60,000 nt of DNA from Apostichopus japonicus (Eukaryota > Echinodermata > Holothuroidea > Aspidochirotida > Stichopodidae). The stretch covers positions 19,550,094 through 19,610,093 of the forward strand of contig NC_092563.1 of assembly GCF_037975245.1 (NCBI RefSeq), given 5' to 3'. The number at the start of each line of letters is the position of its first letter. Position 1 is the first letter of the stretch. A program made the translations under genes and the position numbers. Shown piece after piece: positions 9,684-25,300 of this stretch. The notes beneath the pieces were generated by a model that saw only the letters and a program-made list of their open reading frames with translations, did not search any database and was not told the origin of the DNA.

Positions 9684-12600
9684 AGGCCAGGAATGTTTTA
9701 ACTTTAAAATCCACTTGCTAAAACATGCTAGTACTTAAAACAATTCTACTAGCCCTAAACTCAAGTCCTCCCATACATTTCTCTGAATGACAAAACACAT
9801 CAGTTTACTGTACCTGCAACTTTTGAGAGCAGCTCAGTAATATTTGCTGATAATAAGCAAGAATACAGTGCTTATGTTAGGTACAGAAATCATGTTGATT
9901 CTTTGACTGATCATTATTAACCTACTTAACACGTGGTAAAGCACTTAATGTCAGGTGACAAAGAATTGCCAGCTTTCTTTTTCCCTACTGGCACATGGCA
10001 AACTCCACTGGCATTTAGCCAGTAACTTAGCCCAAATTTAGAGGTCTGGGTAAAAATGCCTGTATTAAATGCCTGTATTAAAAGCTTCAGTATCTTTTAG
10101 AATTGGCTAGACTTCTAAGAAAGACAGAAACAAGTCAAGCAGAGCTGACACAGATCATATATTTAAACTTACTCAAGCCTCCAGTCTTGTCATTAAATCT
10201 ATGATATCTTCCAGATCCACAGATTTTTTCTTGGCTCATACAAGCATCTTTAACACACAGGACAGGCTAATGATGATGGTTGGCATTGCTTCTTCTTTAA
10301 CTTGAAAAGTCTTGAAAAGACTTGAAAAGTCTTCTTTAAGTTGAAAAGTTTTAAATATTAGGATATATCAGTTTTATACTTCTGTTTATTTCACGAGGAA
10401 AGTTGCGTAGGTGGTGGAGGTGTCTATGTGGAGTCCATGTACGATATACTCAAAAGACTCGAAAAATTGGAATGAAAGAAGATGAAAAAGTGTAATGTAA
10501 TTGCACTTTATTATATCTATATACACTGGCATCTTTTACCAGAAACAGGTTTTCGGTCTCCTTTATTCTCATTTATCAGTAAGAAAAATCAATGCTTAAA
10601 AAAAAAAATGACATGTTTAAAATGTCCAGGAATTAACGCAGAAAATGTAATAATGTAACATCAAAATTAGCACTGAATTGCAAACAAGCATCTTTAGAAT
10701 GGACCACTGTATGCAACAAGTTTTTTACAAATTTTTCTTCTTTCAACTACAAAACAAAAAGTATCATTTTTAAAATATGGAGGGATTAGAGCCCTTCAAA
10801 AGCAGGCAAAATATCCATTGATGATAACAACCCCCCCCCCCATCCCCGATGACACACACATGTTAAATGCTTCAGTATCCCCATTAATAGTGTTGATTGT
10901 TAAGAAGTGCAACACAAGTAAAGTGTAACATTCTCAACGTTACATCCCTTGGCAAGATTGAAGATACTGAGTAAAACACCATGAATGATCACAACGGTGT
11001 TAATTCCCTGTATGAAGTATATCATGAAAATGAGAATACATTATGTTGTATGCCATTCCCCCATGCTCCCTCCCTCTATATGTCCTGGGACTGTAGCCCC
11101 CCCCACCCCCCCCTTCAGTCCTGCTCAGAATCGTTACCTGCTGCATGATTACATACAAAAGAGTTGATCACTACACATAGGTCAACAGTTTGATTTTATA
11201 GATGGAACTTATTTTCATTACACACACAGGATTAGGCCTGCTAATGCATGTTAGGGACGATTGTATTTAAAAAAAAAAACATTAGTTAACTGATATGATA
11301 AGGAATTCACATACATGGTGAGAACAATACCAAATGTAAATGAGGTTTAATCTTCTCTACATTCACAGCAATACATCTTTATAGGTATTTAACCAAGATA
11401 AGACTTGAAACATCTCAAATAAAATCTAAACAAGATCATTGATTTTGAGGGATTTAACAGATAATTGCAAATTAACTCTGAAAAGGAGATACAATTAGAA
11501 TGGAATTAGCACTGCAATAAAATAACACATAATCTCAACATCATGCATTTCACTAGTGACAAAAAATATAGCAACTGGATCATTTAAACTAAAATTTTAC
11601 CCATGAATATGTGTTTAATACTCAGATACTAAACTAAATTGTACATGTTCAAAATGTGTACATAATTATGTTACATTTCAGTTGTATCTCAAAAATAATT
11701 AAATATCATTTGGTTTTTTGGCTGTCTCATACACAGAAAACGTAAAGCAAACTGGAGACTAGTTATTATGAAAGCACTTTCGTTAACTTCAGAATAATGA
11801 CTCACAGAGCTAACCCTGATAGTGAACAAGAATTCATGAGTTTTGTTTAAAGCACAGATTCCACTCTTCACGAGGAACTCACAATGTTGGCACATCAAAG
11901 AGGGTCTTCACCAAGGACATGAGGAAGATTTTTTTTAGGGGGGGCGTGAAGAAATCATATCTACCAAATGCTTAATATTTAGAAGCCATTTAGCTGACTT
12001 ACTGAGATTACAATTTTTGAGTATGTTCTTTTGTTACTGTCATCAATGATTTTCACATTCAGCAAGTATACATCCATGGCTTTTCCTTTCATTCAAACAT
12101 TTCACCTTCATTACTTCTTTCACTGTCTCAGAAGGTCAACAAGTCTCTCATTTAGTTTGCAAATTTCTCTTTTGTCATTTTGTATCGATGGCAAAACTTT
12201 GAAGAAAACATATTTTTGTCTTTGCTGTATTGCTGCTTTTGATTCTAGAGAGAGAAATCTTACATTCTATGAACAATGTAACAAAGCATTTGAACTAAGT
12301 CTTTGATTGACCATGATATGAACTTTTTAATGACACTTCACTTTCTAATGACTTCACTTTCTAATGACACTCAAAGAACTTCATTCGAAATCTAGCCCTT
12401 CATCCTGTTGCCTTTTAGTAGGCGAGGCTTTTGGAATCTCTCAATAATTGATGAGAAAGAAACGGAATGAGATAACTGTTAAACTTGTTAACATCAAATG
12501 AAAAGCATCATGTCTGTGCACATATAAACGCACAGGACAATAGTAACTTCCTTTAGAAATCAAAGCTAAAATTTAGAGTGAAAATATGTATTTAACAAGA

Positions 12601-15600
12601 TAATCAGACACCCCTGACTGGGAAGATGGAGATAAATTTAATCTGCATGAAGGTAGTCTTTTCAGGACTATATGGCAGGGCTAAGTCATACATTACAATG
12701 ACAGGTTAATTAATTAATTAGTTTTGCATTTAATACGGTGATACATGGTCAGTTGTTTAAAAACTTTCCATCCGACTACTACTGTAAGTGTACATCAATA
12801 TCTTTGATCTTATATCTACACCAAACATAAGATAAGCACAATGTGTGAGATAAACTAAGATGGAACCATGAATGAGGTACAAAAAAAAAGATGCAAATTT
12901 CCCTTTTTTTACGGATGGGACGTTTGCACTCGCCACTGGACAACATTCACAGCGGCTTTGACAGACAATTGAGTTTTAGCAGAAAAGAAAACAAGATCTG
13001 GTCACATGTAAAATCAAACATTGCTGCTCTACTTTTAAAAAATTTTTAAATTTTCAAAACAATGGACCCTTCGGGTAAATGCAATTGAAAATAGAATTAT
13101 AAACACTGAGGATTAATATAAATCACTGAGGATTTATAAAAGTTTGATTAGACTAAAGCGTTAATAATATTATTATATATTAATATTCAAAACTTCTTTA
13201 TCAAATAGTCAAAATGTTTGGTATTGCCTCAACAACAAAAACTAAAAAATCAAGAAAGGAAACATTATCCCTTACATTCATCTGAAAATTAAAAATTTTC
13301 AAATATCACATGAGTAATCGAAAATGTTAAAGGCATAAATGATGATCGTTCAAAAATTTAAAAAAAAAACAGACAAATATGGAATTATTTTCAAAATTTT
13401 GCACAGTGCTAAAGAAGATACAGTAGCTTTCCCAAGTTCAAGGCAGGATAAAAAAATATTAAAAAAAACCCAGCTTGATGTCAATATCTAAACCGAGTAT
13501 TAAGATTAAGATTAGCAGAGTTGCTGTTGACCTGGAACAAGTCTTTTTCTATAAAATAGCGAGATCTTGTGACTTAAGATTGGAATTCAAATTAAATCAG
13601 CAAGCAAATTATGGATATTTAACAATACAAGATTTGTTTGCACATTACAAAACAGATCATGTTACTTTAAAACATTTCTTTTTTTTTAATTACTGGCTTG
13701 TAGTCTCATTTAACCAGCAACTCAAAGATTGAACTATAATGTGTTTAGATTAAAGAAATTTGATGGCTTAATTGTCTGCTAAAAACTAATCTATCATATT
13801 GAGGCCTTACATCATAAACAAAATTACTTTTAAAGGCCTAAAAAATAATAATATAAAAATTAATGTAGTAGCTTCATTGCTCTTGCATTTGGTAGTTGTG
13901 CAACAGTATATGCCACAGATATGCCACTGGTACAGTTTCACGTAAATAATTTTGAAGCCTCAATGAAAATAATTAATGCCATGCCAAACATCAAAGTTTA
14001 CTTCTAGGCTTCTGTCTTATATTCCTGTCATCAATTGGATGAAGAATAACAGAGTTACACACATTGCTGTCCACCATACTTAATCCAAATAAACAATATC
14101 AAACTGTTCAACTTCACAAAAAACAAAACAATATTAAACAGAAAATTCAAAGTTAATTCTATACACCTCACATCAGTTTGCCCTGGAATAATATTTTATA
14201 ACTAGAAAGTGAAATCTCGAAAGGTGAAGTTTAAAAGAGTTTACAAGTTAGTTAACAAGAGTTTAACAATTAAATGACCTGATAATTTAGCTTGTTTAAA
14301 TTAAATTGAATTGCTAACTGAAGTAGGTGATAAGTATTCATCAGAAAGAAATTGTCCAATGTGAGGCGATTAATGTGGTGGTTAAAAGTAGGCAGGATTA
14401 ATATTGTGGGAAACTAGGGAATGTTGAAGCTGAAATAAATGGAACAAACAAAAAAACAAATTTTACTCCAAAGAGCTAACAAAAAACTTGTGAAACTCCA
14501 GTCTTTGCTGGTTTATTCCCTCCAAAAATTACAGTATTTGCAGAATATATCCTTTTTTTTTAGAGAAAGAAAACGCCTTTATTTCTCTCACTTTTTCAGA
14601 ATGAAGATATATTATCTTCTCTTTTTATGTCACTACTAATAAATTTGTTAACTTCTTTAGCAATCAGTTCCTCCATCTCATACTTGGCATTTTGTCTCCT
14701 GTTTTTCCTTTTTGCTTCTTATTACTTTTATTTAATTCAAGTCAAAATGGTAGATTAACTATGAAGCTTACAGTAGTTTCATCAACTGTTCTCTTTCTGA
14801 GATGTCAAATAACTAAAAACTAATAAATCAAACAGTTGAATATCGCTTTATAGATCTAGAGGTAACATTGGGTTACTTTGGTGGATGTGAGTTTTTAGAA
14901 TGTATCGCGCAATATTAGATGCTCAACATACACTACTGCCCTTTTAGATGAAGATCGTCAATTCAATTTTGAACTTTTCTCTTTACAAACTTTATATCTA
15001 AACTGTTAATAACCCAGTCAACCTGTAGATGAGGAACGACTACAAAAAAACATTTAAAAAAAATAGAATATTCTTTGGTATTCATCCATAGTTCAGTATT
15101 AACTAGCCATATTTGGTCAATCCAATTAATGTTATTTTAAAGGTGACATATTCATACCAGTCTACTGTAGACCTTATAAACAAATAAACCAGTTTCTCTC
15201 TACCAGAACTGACCATTGATAATGTCAAAATCACCCTTAAATAACAATGGCCTTGATCTTCTGTAGTTATTGAGTGAATTAGCTCTCCAGTTGGGATTGG
15301 CCTGGCAATAAGTAACAGCAGTACTAATACCAACATGCTAGTATCCAGCAATTGTATTTATCAATCACTGTACAGAAAGTTAATCTAAATGCCCTTTAAA
15401 AAATACCTTCTTTAAACCAGGTTGTTACATTTTAAGAATTACGTTTAAAACGCCACCAGATTCTGAGAAGGAAATAGTGTGATTTTAACGTATAACAGTC
15501 TTGAAAATTTTCTTATCACCCCAAAACGACACAACTATGTAGCTGATGAGCTGAACATTAAGCCTGAAATGATAATGAATTTTAAGTCCACTTGTCTCAC

Positions 15601-16169
15601 ATGCAATAATGAACTTTGGCCCATCTGTAATACAAGGATTGAAGAGGGTACAGACAAAGTCTGATTTGAAAGTGATAAAAAATGATGTGTCATATGGCTT
15701 AAGATGTTATGTTTCCAAGACAACCAGCTGCTTTAAATAAAATCAATGTGGCAGGCTATATCATGTTTGTTTTGTACTATCCACTGAACTTTGTTTTTAC
15801 ATAACAATCATGGTTTGGCAAGAGGCCAACCTTTGCTGGGGGAGAACTCTCAATATTATTTCCAACAAGAAACGGACTGTTTGGCAAGCCCTGGCAACAG
15901 AGCGTATATCCGTTCCCAGGTTCAAACTTTCAACTGAAGAAATGGTTTCACTTTTGAAAAGGTAAAAAGGAATAACATAAACACTTTCACTGTCTAGTGA
16001 AAGTTAATACTGTCCTTTAAGGTCGCAAGGACTTAATTACCTCGACAGTACTCCACTGCATTACTGCAACTATTTGGTGGCAACATTTCCGACACAGGCT
16101 GAAGTTCATCAGGTATCGGGCAAAGCAAGAAGGTGGCTTAATAAAGCATCATGCACCCTACCCCATGAG
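9684..16169. other. AT-rich non-coding region, probably includes the SNX16 3' UTR
   Basis: I see no conserved coding sequence on either strand. A TTTATT at 10507-10512, read on the minus strand as AATAAA followed by gtgcaattacattaca and then a T-rich stretch, is a candidate SNX16 poly(A) site and would give a 3' UTR of about 5.7 kb. Nearer TTTATT sites exist (for example around 14577 and 14738), so the true end is undecided. C runs occur at 10831-10841 and near 11098-11112. Confidence 0.4.
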
Positions 16170-16317
16170 TCATGTGACCTGTATGACCTCCGATGGGGAG
16201 ATGATTGGTGCATCTTTGGTGTCTGAAGCAGATTTGTCCAATGGAATGGATGTAAATACAGGAGGACTCTCCTCTTTGGTTGTTTCTATTGCAGGCTCAC
16301 CTTTGTCATCACTGAAA
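16170..16317 (-). CDS. SNX16: SNX16 last coding exon
   Basis: Acceptor tttttag on the minus strand. Encodes [20 protein letters not shown] to the C-terminus SEVIQVT; stop TGA at 16172-16170. The motif SFSD recalls SFSE in the tail of human SNX16. Confidence 0.88.
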
Positions 16318-19300
16318 CTAAAAATAACAAAGGGAGGGGTAAATAAAGTAATTAAAAGTCTAGATGTTATCAACACAGTGATGATGATGGTCAGGTAATG
16401 TACATTGGCAGTGTAACTATGGTGATGACCGGAATATCATCTGATAAATTGCTATAATAACAGAATGGTGAATGTAAGTGTCATCTGGTGATATGCTTTA
16501 ATGTTAGCGATTTATTGCAATATGCAGAGAGCAGCATATCAGTGTGTTTGCACAGCAGAGATAGGTATGGGAGGTAAGAAGTACACAATCTTACACAGGC
16601 TTATATGGAATCACATATAAAGAAACCTTGGAATTTGATAAAAATTTTCAGCATTAAAAACTACTTATCAACAACAATCTAATGCAAAACTGAATAATGA
16701 TAACATGTCAACATTACCACGTACAAAGAAGGTCACTGATTTTAGAATGTTCAGTTTTAGTTGATTTCGACTTGAAGAAGGAGGAGCCACATGTGTTCTA
16801 TGTGCTAGACTAGGTTGTTCAGTCACTTTGATTAATGATCTTTTGATGACTTTTAAATGTAATTTATTAAAAACTGTGTGTTATCAAAAGATGACCTGCT
16901 CTGCTAACTGCTGCTTTAGCAGTGGACAACTTTATCAAAATTAAATATTACAGTCCTTCTTGAACACAATGTTTCTACTGTGTGTATAAAGATTAGGTGT
17001 GTAAAAGTAAGTTGGCCTGGCGTTTTGATCCTAGCAGGATCTTCTTCAGAGGCTAAAGTGTGTGTAAGATTACTTTAAAATACTTCAGTTTTAGGGAATG
17101 TTTGTTTGAATGGGCAATATTGATATCGAAGGCGGTACCACTCAGACAGGGAGGAGTGATAAGCTACAACAAGATGACAATTTTATGGATGTGTATCAAT
17201 GTTGGATCACATGATCAATTTACCTGGGTACGATTGGTTGTTCTTCTTGTTCTGGTGAGTAATCTTGCTGGTCAGCTTCTGCACAGGACTGTCTGTCCAT
17301 GTCTGTGGAATCGCTGCCGTTGGGCGACACTGGAAGGACTCTGTCGTTGGGACTAAACAATGAGAATATAAACAATAGGTTGAGAAAATGGACTAAACAA
17401 TGAAAATATAAACAATAGGTTTAGAAAATGGACTAAACAATGAAAATATAAACAATAGGTTGAGAAAATGGACTAACCAATGAAAATATAAACAATAGGT
17501 TGAGAAAATGGACTAAACAATGAAACTATAAACAATAGGTTGAGAAAATGGACTAAACAATGAAAATATCAACAATAGGTTGAGAAAATGAACTAAACAA
17601 TGAAAATATCAACAATAGGTAGGTTGAGAAAATGTGATGCGGAACAGATGAAGATCATAAAAACACAGTGATGGTGGAACTTGAAAGAGTTGGGAATGAA
17701 ATCAAGGTCACAGTGAGAGGAGGGAGAAGACCACAAACCACATGTAACAAATTCCACAGGATGATGAGACTAATTAGATTGAATACATTCATCACCAGTT
17801 TGTCAAATTTGTACCATAATTGTGGTCAAAATGAATATTGAAGTTGAATTTTTTTTTTTTGGGGGGGGGGGGAATTTTATGGATGTAAAAGTCATTGTTC
17901 AAGAATTAAGAAGTAATATTTCATTCTGGAATCACATGGACACATTCTGTTATTGAAACTGTAGCTATATTTTACACGGGTAGTTCAGACATATTTTTGA
18001 ACGTCATAGGCGGTGACGTTCTTAGCATTCTTTGTTTTTTTTTTCTTTTTAAATTTTGAAAGCCATTCTTACATCATCTGCTGCATGGTGAGAGACTCAA
18101 TTCTCCTCGTGGCATTGGACAGTTCTTCTGTCAGCGTTACAATCTTTCTGTCCCTCTCAGCCACTTCTCTCTTCAAGTTGTAAACTGTTTCTTCCAAGGA
18201 CTCGCAAAGTGCCTGCATGAGGAAAGAACAATTAAAAACAACGAAAGTAATAACAGTGTGACGGAACTCTAAAGAGGAATAAACTTCAAACAAGTAGTAC
18301 ATAAATTATATAACTAACAAGGCAATAGAACCACAGGATTAAGAATGGCACAGAATGTTACACAGACTCTACAGTATAAACCTAAACTAATCAAGTGGGA
18401 TGCTGTGAGTGGGGATGGGATGTGAGGGGAGGGAAGGGGGGGGAAGAGGAGGGTAAAATGTCTTCAATTTATTTCGCTTTTGGGAAAGATTTACTTTGGG
18501 AATAAAATATTCCCAAAGTAAATTCAAACTACAAAATCTAATTTGTTGGATTGATATATTCTCAGTCCTTATTCAGTTTATATTATGATGGAAATGTCTT
18601 CCTTTTTCATGAGGGGGGGGGGGGGAGGGTAGACTAGTGGAAGAGGGGACTTAACTTATGCCATTAAAATCCCTCTAACAGTAGCTACTGTTATTTCATC
18701 ACTGTCCAAGGATATTTAACCTGGAAGTGCTCATAAATTGTTGTGAAGTTCTACAGTAGTTTATAAAGTACAGTACAGTTAGTGAAGGGAGTTCTTTGTA
18801 TGCTGTATACATCAAACATGGAGTTCTTTTTGTTAGGGATTAAATACTCACATATTTCAACCATATATTACTGTTGGCAGACAACCAAAACAAACAACGC
18901 ACAAATAATGGAAAAGAGCCTCCATGTAATCCCAAGGTTAAACATCAACAAAGTCTTACTGCCAGACTGTTTATCTTCTTAACAATTCCATAACTTAAAG
19001 TTAAAGTATAAACACCTATTGGCAACCTTTCAAGGAAATAAATTGATTTGCACTGTATGTACAGTATTGGTACATTACATACACACACTATTGTGTTGTC
19101 ACACCAAAACTTGAGCGTTTTTATAGCTTAAATTTAGAAAATCAATTTTTTTCAGGCCTCTATAGAACCAAATGTATTGAATTCTTTTGCTCCTACTGTT
19201 TCAATCAAATATTAAAAATCACATATTTCCTGTAAAATTGATACCCTTCTGAGGTCCAATTAACAGGCACCCGAAGCTATGAAAAATTCCCAGCATGATA

Positions 19301-22300
19301 TGCGAGCAGCATAATCGTGAAATTATTGGTCACTGATATACCTGGCCTAGATGCCTGCTGGTTAAAACCTTAGTACATATATAGCTGCAAATTTCAATCT
19401 ACCGTAAATGATTTTCTGGCACACTAAAGCATACATTAAAATGCAACTATGTGTTATATTGTAAAGTGGTCAAGTTATATATTAATTTTTGTAAGCATGC
19501 AGTTAACTGATATTTGATAGTATACAGTAGGACAGAGTGTCTTTGAGGAGACAAGGACACATAATCTGTTGCATCTACGTATCATCCATCCAAATCCCAG
19601 CAGGGAAAAATGAAATTGAGCAAATACTTTTCAAGGTCCATCAATGATTACGATGGTCATCATGACAACATTTGAGGGACACAAAATTAACTACGATGGC
19701 TTACCGATGTATGTGTTATAATACATTACAGAGAGTTGTAAAAGTGGTGGAAAACGACATAGATCTCTTGGCTTAGAGGTTGAGGCGTATCCAGTTTTGT
19801 GTGAATAGCTTGTTCGGAGTTACACAACAGTATGAAATCAACATAACATGTAGACATACAGTATGTACAAGAGTCAACACTATTTGTGCTTCAAAACAAG
19901 GAATGTTATCAGACACACTTTGCTAGTCTCTGAAGAGTCAGTCATAACTACCATGACCAGTAATTTAATTATTGGTTTAAATAATTATCTTCAGTAAATA
20001 TTGGTGTTTACTCTTGAATGTCCATCCTCCTTCTTCTCCCCCTGCCCTCCCAACAACCTTCATCTCTGATATCTACTGTACTGATGGTGCTACTTCTGAC
20101 AATTCCACAGCAGTTTATACATGTTTGCCACCCACTGAACATTTACCTATATACAGTAGATACCGCTAACAGCTCTAACAGACATTGAAACATCTAAACA
20201 CTTGACATGATTTGAACCATCCTTGCCACAAGATACTCTTTTAGCCACCTCTGATAAAATTAAAAAATTTCAAATCCCACCACAATTCAATCAGTGCCAA
20301 TAAATAGCATACACAATGCACTCACTGTCCCCTCCAGCAGACATATATATGGTAAGTTGCATCTAAAAGGCTTCACCAGAAGTCTGCTTACAATCTTGAA
20401 TTAGATTAACTCTAGTTTGCTTTGCCATTGAAGTAAAAATGTGCAGAATCCAGATCCTATAATGATCTAATATATGATTTCTTACTCTGCTCTCTTCTAG
20501 GCTGTCGTGCGGTCCTGGGGGGTCATCAACACAGAGGAACTCCCGAACGCAGTCGCTATAGGAGTGTAAGGAAAATTCAAACGTTTTATAATCAGTCAAA
20601 ATGTTGTAAGTTAGTGGAAACAATAACATACAAATTTATATCATTTTATAAGCTGTTAGAAAGCTGTTTATGTCCCTTCAGCTAAATTTCATTTTGGAAA
20701 AACAAAACACATTAAAATAAGATATAAAATTCTTCACATAAAAGCCTTCACATTTTATGAGCAACATCTGTTATCACCATCTAACTACATGTAAGTAAAG
20801 GAAACATTAATTAGTGGCACTCTGAAGTATCTATGTTAATTGTTTTGGCTAATCAAAATGTACAGAGAGCAAACTTGAAGAAGACTTTTGTCAGCTCTGC
20901 TTAGATCATAAATATCACTTTCAAAACCAACTTGATGCTACTGTATTTCAGTACTTTATTTATCCATTAATGGTTGCTTTGTTTTTTTTTTGGGGGGGGG
21001 AGGGGGGTGGGAGGTGGAGGTGATCAATCAAGAGCATAAATACTGTATTACATCATGGGTAGTGAATTTCTCCTTTGGATAGAAATTTCACCAATTACCT
21101 TGGTAGGTCTCCTATTTTGATATTTATCAGTGAACAAAAATACGTTTTCCTCTCTACTGTCACACTTTGCAAATTTTATACGTACCATACTCTTCTGAAA
21201 TTGGTAACTTCTAAAATTGCACCCCTATGTCTCCCTACTTCAAGATCCATCAGCTCCCCCACACCCCCTCCCCCTCCTCTACCAGAAGTACAACCATTCC
21301 AGATTCAGATTCTAAAGTGCACAATTGTCCATTAATTTTTTTCACATACTGTATATGAAATCCTCCTGTTAAAAGAGCCAAGACACCCCCACACAAAGGA
21401 CTATACATGGAATGATTTTAGTTGAATAACGTTATCAAACAACCTGATTAACTGAATTAATTTAAGACAAATTTCATCTACTATGTACCTGATAACAATG
21501 TCTTTATGTCCACAAATATTATTGAGGAAAGCTTGAAGACCCAACTGCCTGTCCTCCAGGAACATGGGATCAAAGTTATTCCCGAACCACTTCTTGGGTG
21601 GGAGGGCAAGACGAAAGTTTGGAAAGAGATAGGCAAGCTGTTGAGAGAACACAGAAAATGATATTCCAACATTGTTCTAACATTAAGTGAGGGACACTGA
21701 TTTATTAAGCTGTGGAAAAAACAAAAAATAACAACACATAGTGGAAGGACTGCAAAGTGGGGGGGGGGGGGTGGTAGGCAGGAAGCTAAAGCGAACAAAA
21801 GGCAAAGCTGAAGTGTGGTATGGGCATATAGTGGATAAGATATATACATGAAGGGTTCTGTTTGGGGGGGGGGGGGGCATTTGATTCTTCTGCTTTGTTT
21901 TTCTATTTTGTTATACAGTAAATGTTAAATGAACTATACTTAGCACAAATTAATTTCTCTTTTAACATTTCAAGCATTACCATGCAGGAAACTGCCAAAT
22001 CACAGTGACCAAATTATAAATTGATGATATATATACACTGTATGTAGAACATACAATACAGTGTGACTTGGGGATTAATGAAGATTGAATATTCTTTATC
22101 TTAAATCTATATAATTGACTTCTTTCGATATACAGGGAAAAGAAAAGAAGAAAAAAACATACAGTACCAAAGGCAAATTTCCATCTATTTCTTTTAAAAA
22201 TTTCATTTTATAACAGGTATATTTATCCAGAGAATAATTATTTATATTCATATGTGCCGTATCTTGATGTCATGTAAACTTATTTACTGTAGGCCACAAT

Positions 22301-25300
22301 AAGAACCCTCCCCCCTCAAAATAAAAAGAAACATTCCCCCAACATCTAAATGCAAGACCTCTGAAAACATTAACGTATTGACCACACTGCCACATGAATG
22401 TAAAGTATCTGGTTATGTTCTATCCAGCCAAAGAAAGAGAGAGGTTAATACAGCTCTATGAGGCATTTTAATATTACACTGATGCATACTGTGTTGGGTT
22501 TCGAGGTTTCATGACTCATGGCAAGGCAAACAGATGATGTCTTTATCTTATAGCACCATCATTACAAATACCTACAGTAGAGTAGTACTGTGGAATAATG
22601 AGGCAATATACAGTCAAATTAAAATTGGTTATTGTGCTAAACTGTGCAGCAGATGTTATCCATACATGTGTGATTTTACTGATAGTTGGCTGTACGTGTG
22701 TGAAGTAAGTAACTCAGTGCCAGTAACATCTCGTTCAGTAATATCTGTGATTAAATCTGAGGCAACAACAACTGTAGTCTGCAGTCAGACAATAGAAGAC
22801 TTTAACCTTGAACTGAAATTTTGATTAAAATCACTTAATTTATTTAAAAAATAAATAATGTGCCCATACTAAGATGGTTTCTGATAACGTTACCTGACTG
22901 TTAAGTCTCTCAAAGTCTGTAAAGCGACGGAATATAAACCAGGACTCATTGGCATTTTTCTGTACATGAAGTTTGAATACCTGTAGAAGAAAACAAATTT
23001 AACAAAACGTAAATGAACATTGACCAAATGTAATTTATTTAAAGTGAGACATAAGATACACTTTAAGACAAGTGTAGATTATTACATTTCAATTTCATCA
23101 CATTATATTTTCTGGAATTTAAGAGCATTCATGGAGTTCAGAAAGGGCGGAAAAATCAACATACTGTACATGTAAAGTAAATATATTGTCAATTAGCTGT
23201 TCAGTTATTTGCTCAGACAAGACTCAATTAGAGAACTACTGTAGTATACAGTCCTTATTATGCCTATTGTGGATGCACAATCAAACAAAGAACCTGTACA
23301 TACTATTTTACATGTATTGCAGTTTAGCACCATATCACCACCTACTGTCATTGACCTACTTCCCACTAAATGGGAGTGAGCATGAACTTCTGCCAGGTTC
23401 ACCCACTTTCGATTCAGGGGGTACGGGTACAGTATATCAGTGCCCAATTCTCCCACTTCCAATTCAGGTATAGCAGTGCCCAATATCACCCACTTCCATT
23501 TCAGGGGGGCGCAAATATATATAGTGCCCAATTTCACCCACTTCCATTTCAGGGGGGTACGGGTATATCAGTGCCCAATTTTACCCACTTCCAACTCAGG
23601 GGCTACAGGTATATCAGTGCCCAATTGGACCAACTCTCAACTCAACTACATATAGTGTAGTTCTGTCATATAATATGTAACATAAAATGCTTTATTATAA
23701 TATGCAAAAAATTACTACAGTATGGACAGGTGATGGATGGGCCAGGGATGAGGGGTGGGGAGGGATCAGGATAGGTGATGGATGGGGCCAGGGGGAGGGG
23801 TGGGGGAGGGTTCACAAGAACACTATGCTGATTTCAAAGAAACAATTGAAGGCACGTCCAGGTCCATTGCAGTGCTTTGGCCGGTAGTAACGGGTCGTAG
23901 AGAGCCTACAGTGTATGTCGACAAGGGTACCATTCACTCTAGACATGGTACAGCAAGAGTGCTTAGTTTGTAGGGAGACAGGTAAGCAAGAAGTGCAGTA
24001 ACTATGCATTACATAACATTTTGAATAAGTCTGTGGCTTTTTAAAATAATTATAGTCATTAGCCAAAATGAACAAACAGATTAATTTTATTTTTAGTGGA
24101 TACCAATATGAATGGAACCGATAGCCTTCATGTCCTGTAGACGAGTCAGGGATGAGATCTAGGCATCGTTCAGAGTACACATTTACTGTAATTAAAGTAA
24201 TGGCTAATCTTATACAGTATTATACCATTTTGAACAGAAAGAAACATATGTCCTGATTTTGTTGAACTTTCCTGTACATCCTACATTTTTGTAACAAATT
24301 TGTGTGAATCTGGTGTGGAAAAAAAAGGAATACAGTAAATATATATATACTTATTAAAGAGATTAAGAGAACTGTCCAATTTATGGATACAATTACTAAA
24401 ATGCTGAATTTTCACTTAAATTCTCTACATTTGTTTGTATTTTGTTTTTCTGTAGCACTTCCTCCTTGTCATACTTTTATTTTCATTTTTTCTTTCTCTC
24501 TTGCCTTACATTTACTGATAACCTGTAATATATTTATGATAGTGCATGAAGCACACAGTCTAATAGTACAGACACATGAGTGTGGGCAAAGATCCTGCTG
24601 CACAGAATGAGGAAATTAGATTTGTGCTACTGTAGATATACATGTATACTGTATGCAGCAAATGTAGCAATATACAGTAAGTATTATTTAACTTACATGA
24701 TACATGCACGATACTGTGATTGAATTCTAATTCAAATCGAGTCTGAATCTGTGAATATGATTTTCCAGGTACCGATCAATTATTCAACTATACTGTACTC
24801 ATTTAAGTGATCATTTCCTGCATACTATCTTTGAGGGTTTTCTAATGTTACATGACTATCCTGATCAGAGATCAAGCATACAGTATATGAATGTATAGAG
24901 CAATGTACTGTATGGAGCAGTATGCATGGAGCAATGTACTGTATGGAGCAGTATATGAATGTATGGAGCAATGTACTGTATGGAGCAGTATATGAATGTA
25001 TGGAGCAATGTACTGTATGGAGCAGTATATGAATGTATGCAACAATGTACTGTATGGAATAGTATACTATATGATTGTATGGAGCAATGTACTGTATGGA
25101 GCAGTATATGAATGTACGGAGCAATGTATTGTATGGAGCAGTATATGAATGTATGGAGCAATGTACTGTATGGAGCAGTATATGAATGTATGGAGCAATG
25201 TACTGTATGGAGTGCTTGAATGTATGCAACAATGTACTGTATGGAGCAGTATATGAATGTATGCAACAATGTACTGTATGGAGCAGTATATGAATGTATG

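Noticed and set aside
23205-23660. Frames of 71-110 codons on both strands
   Set aside because: Created by the 47-bp tandem repeat.
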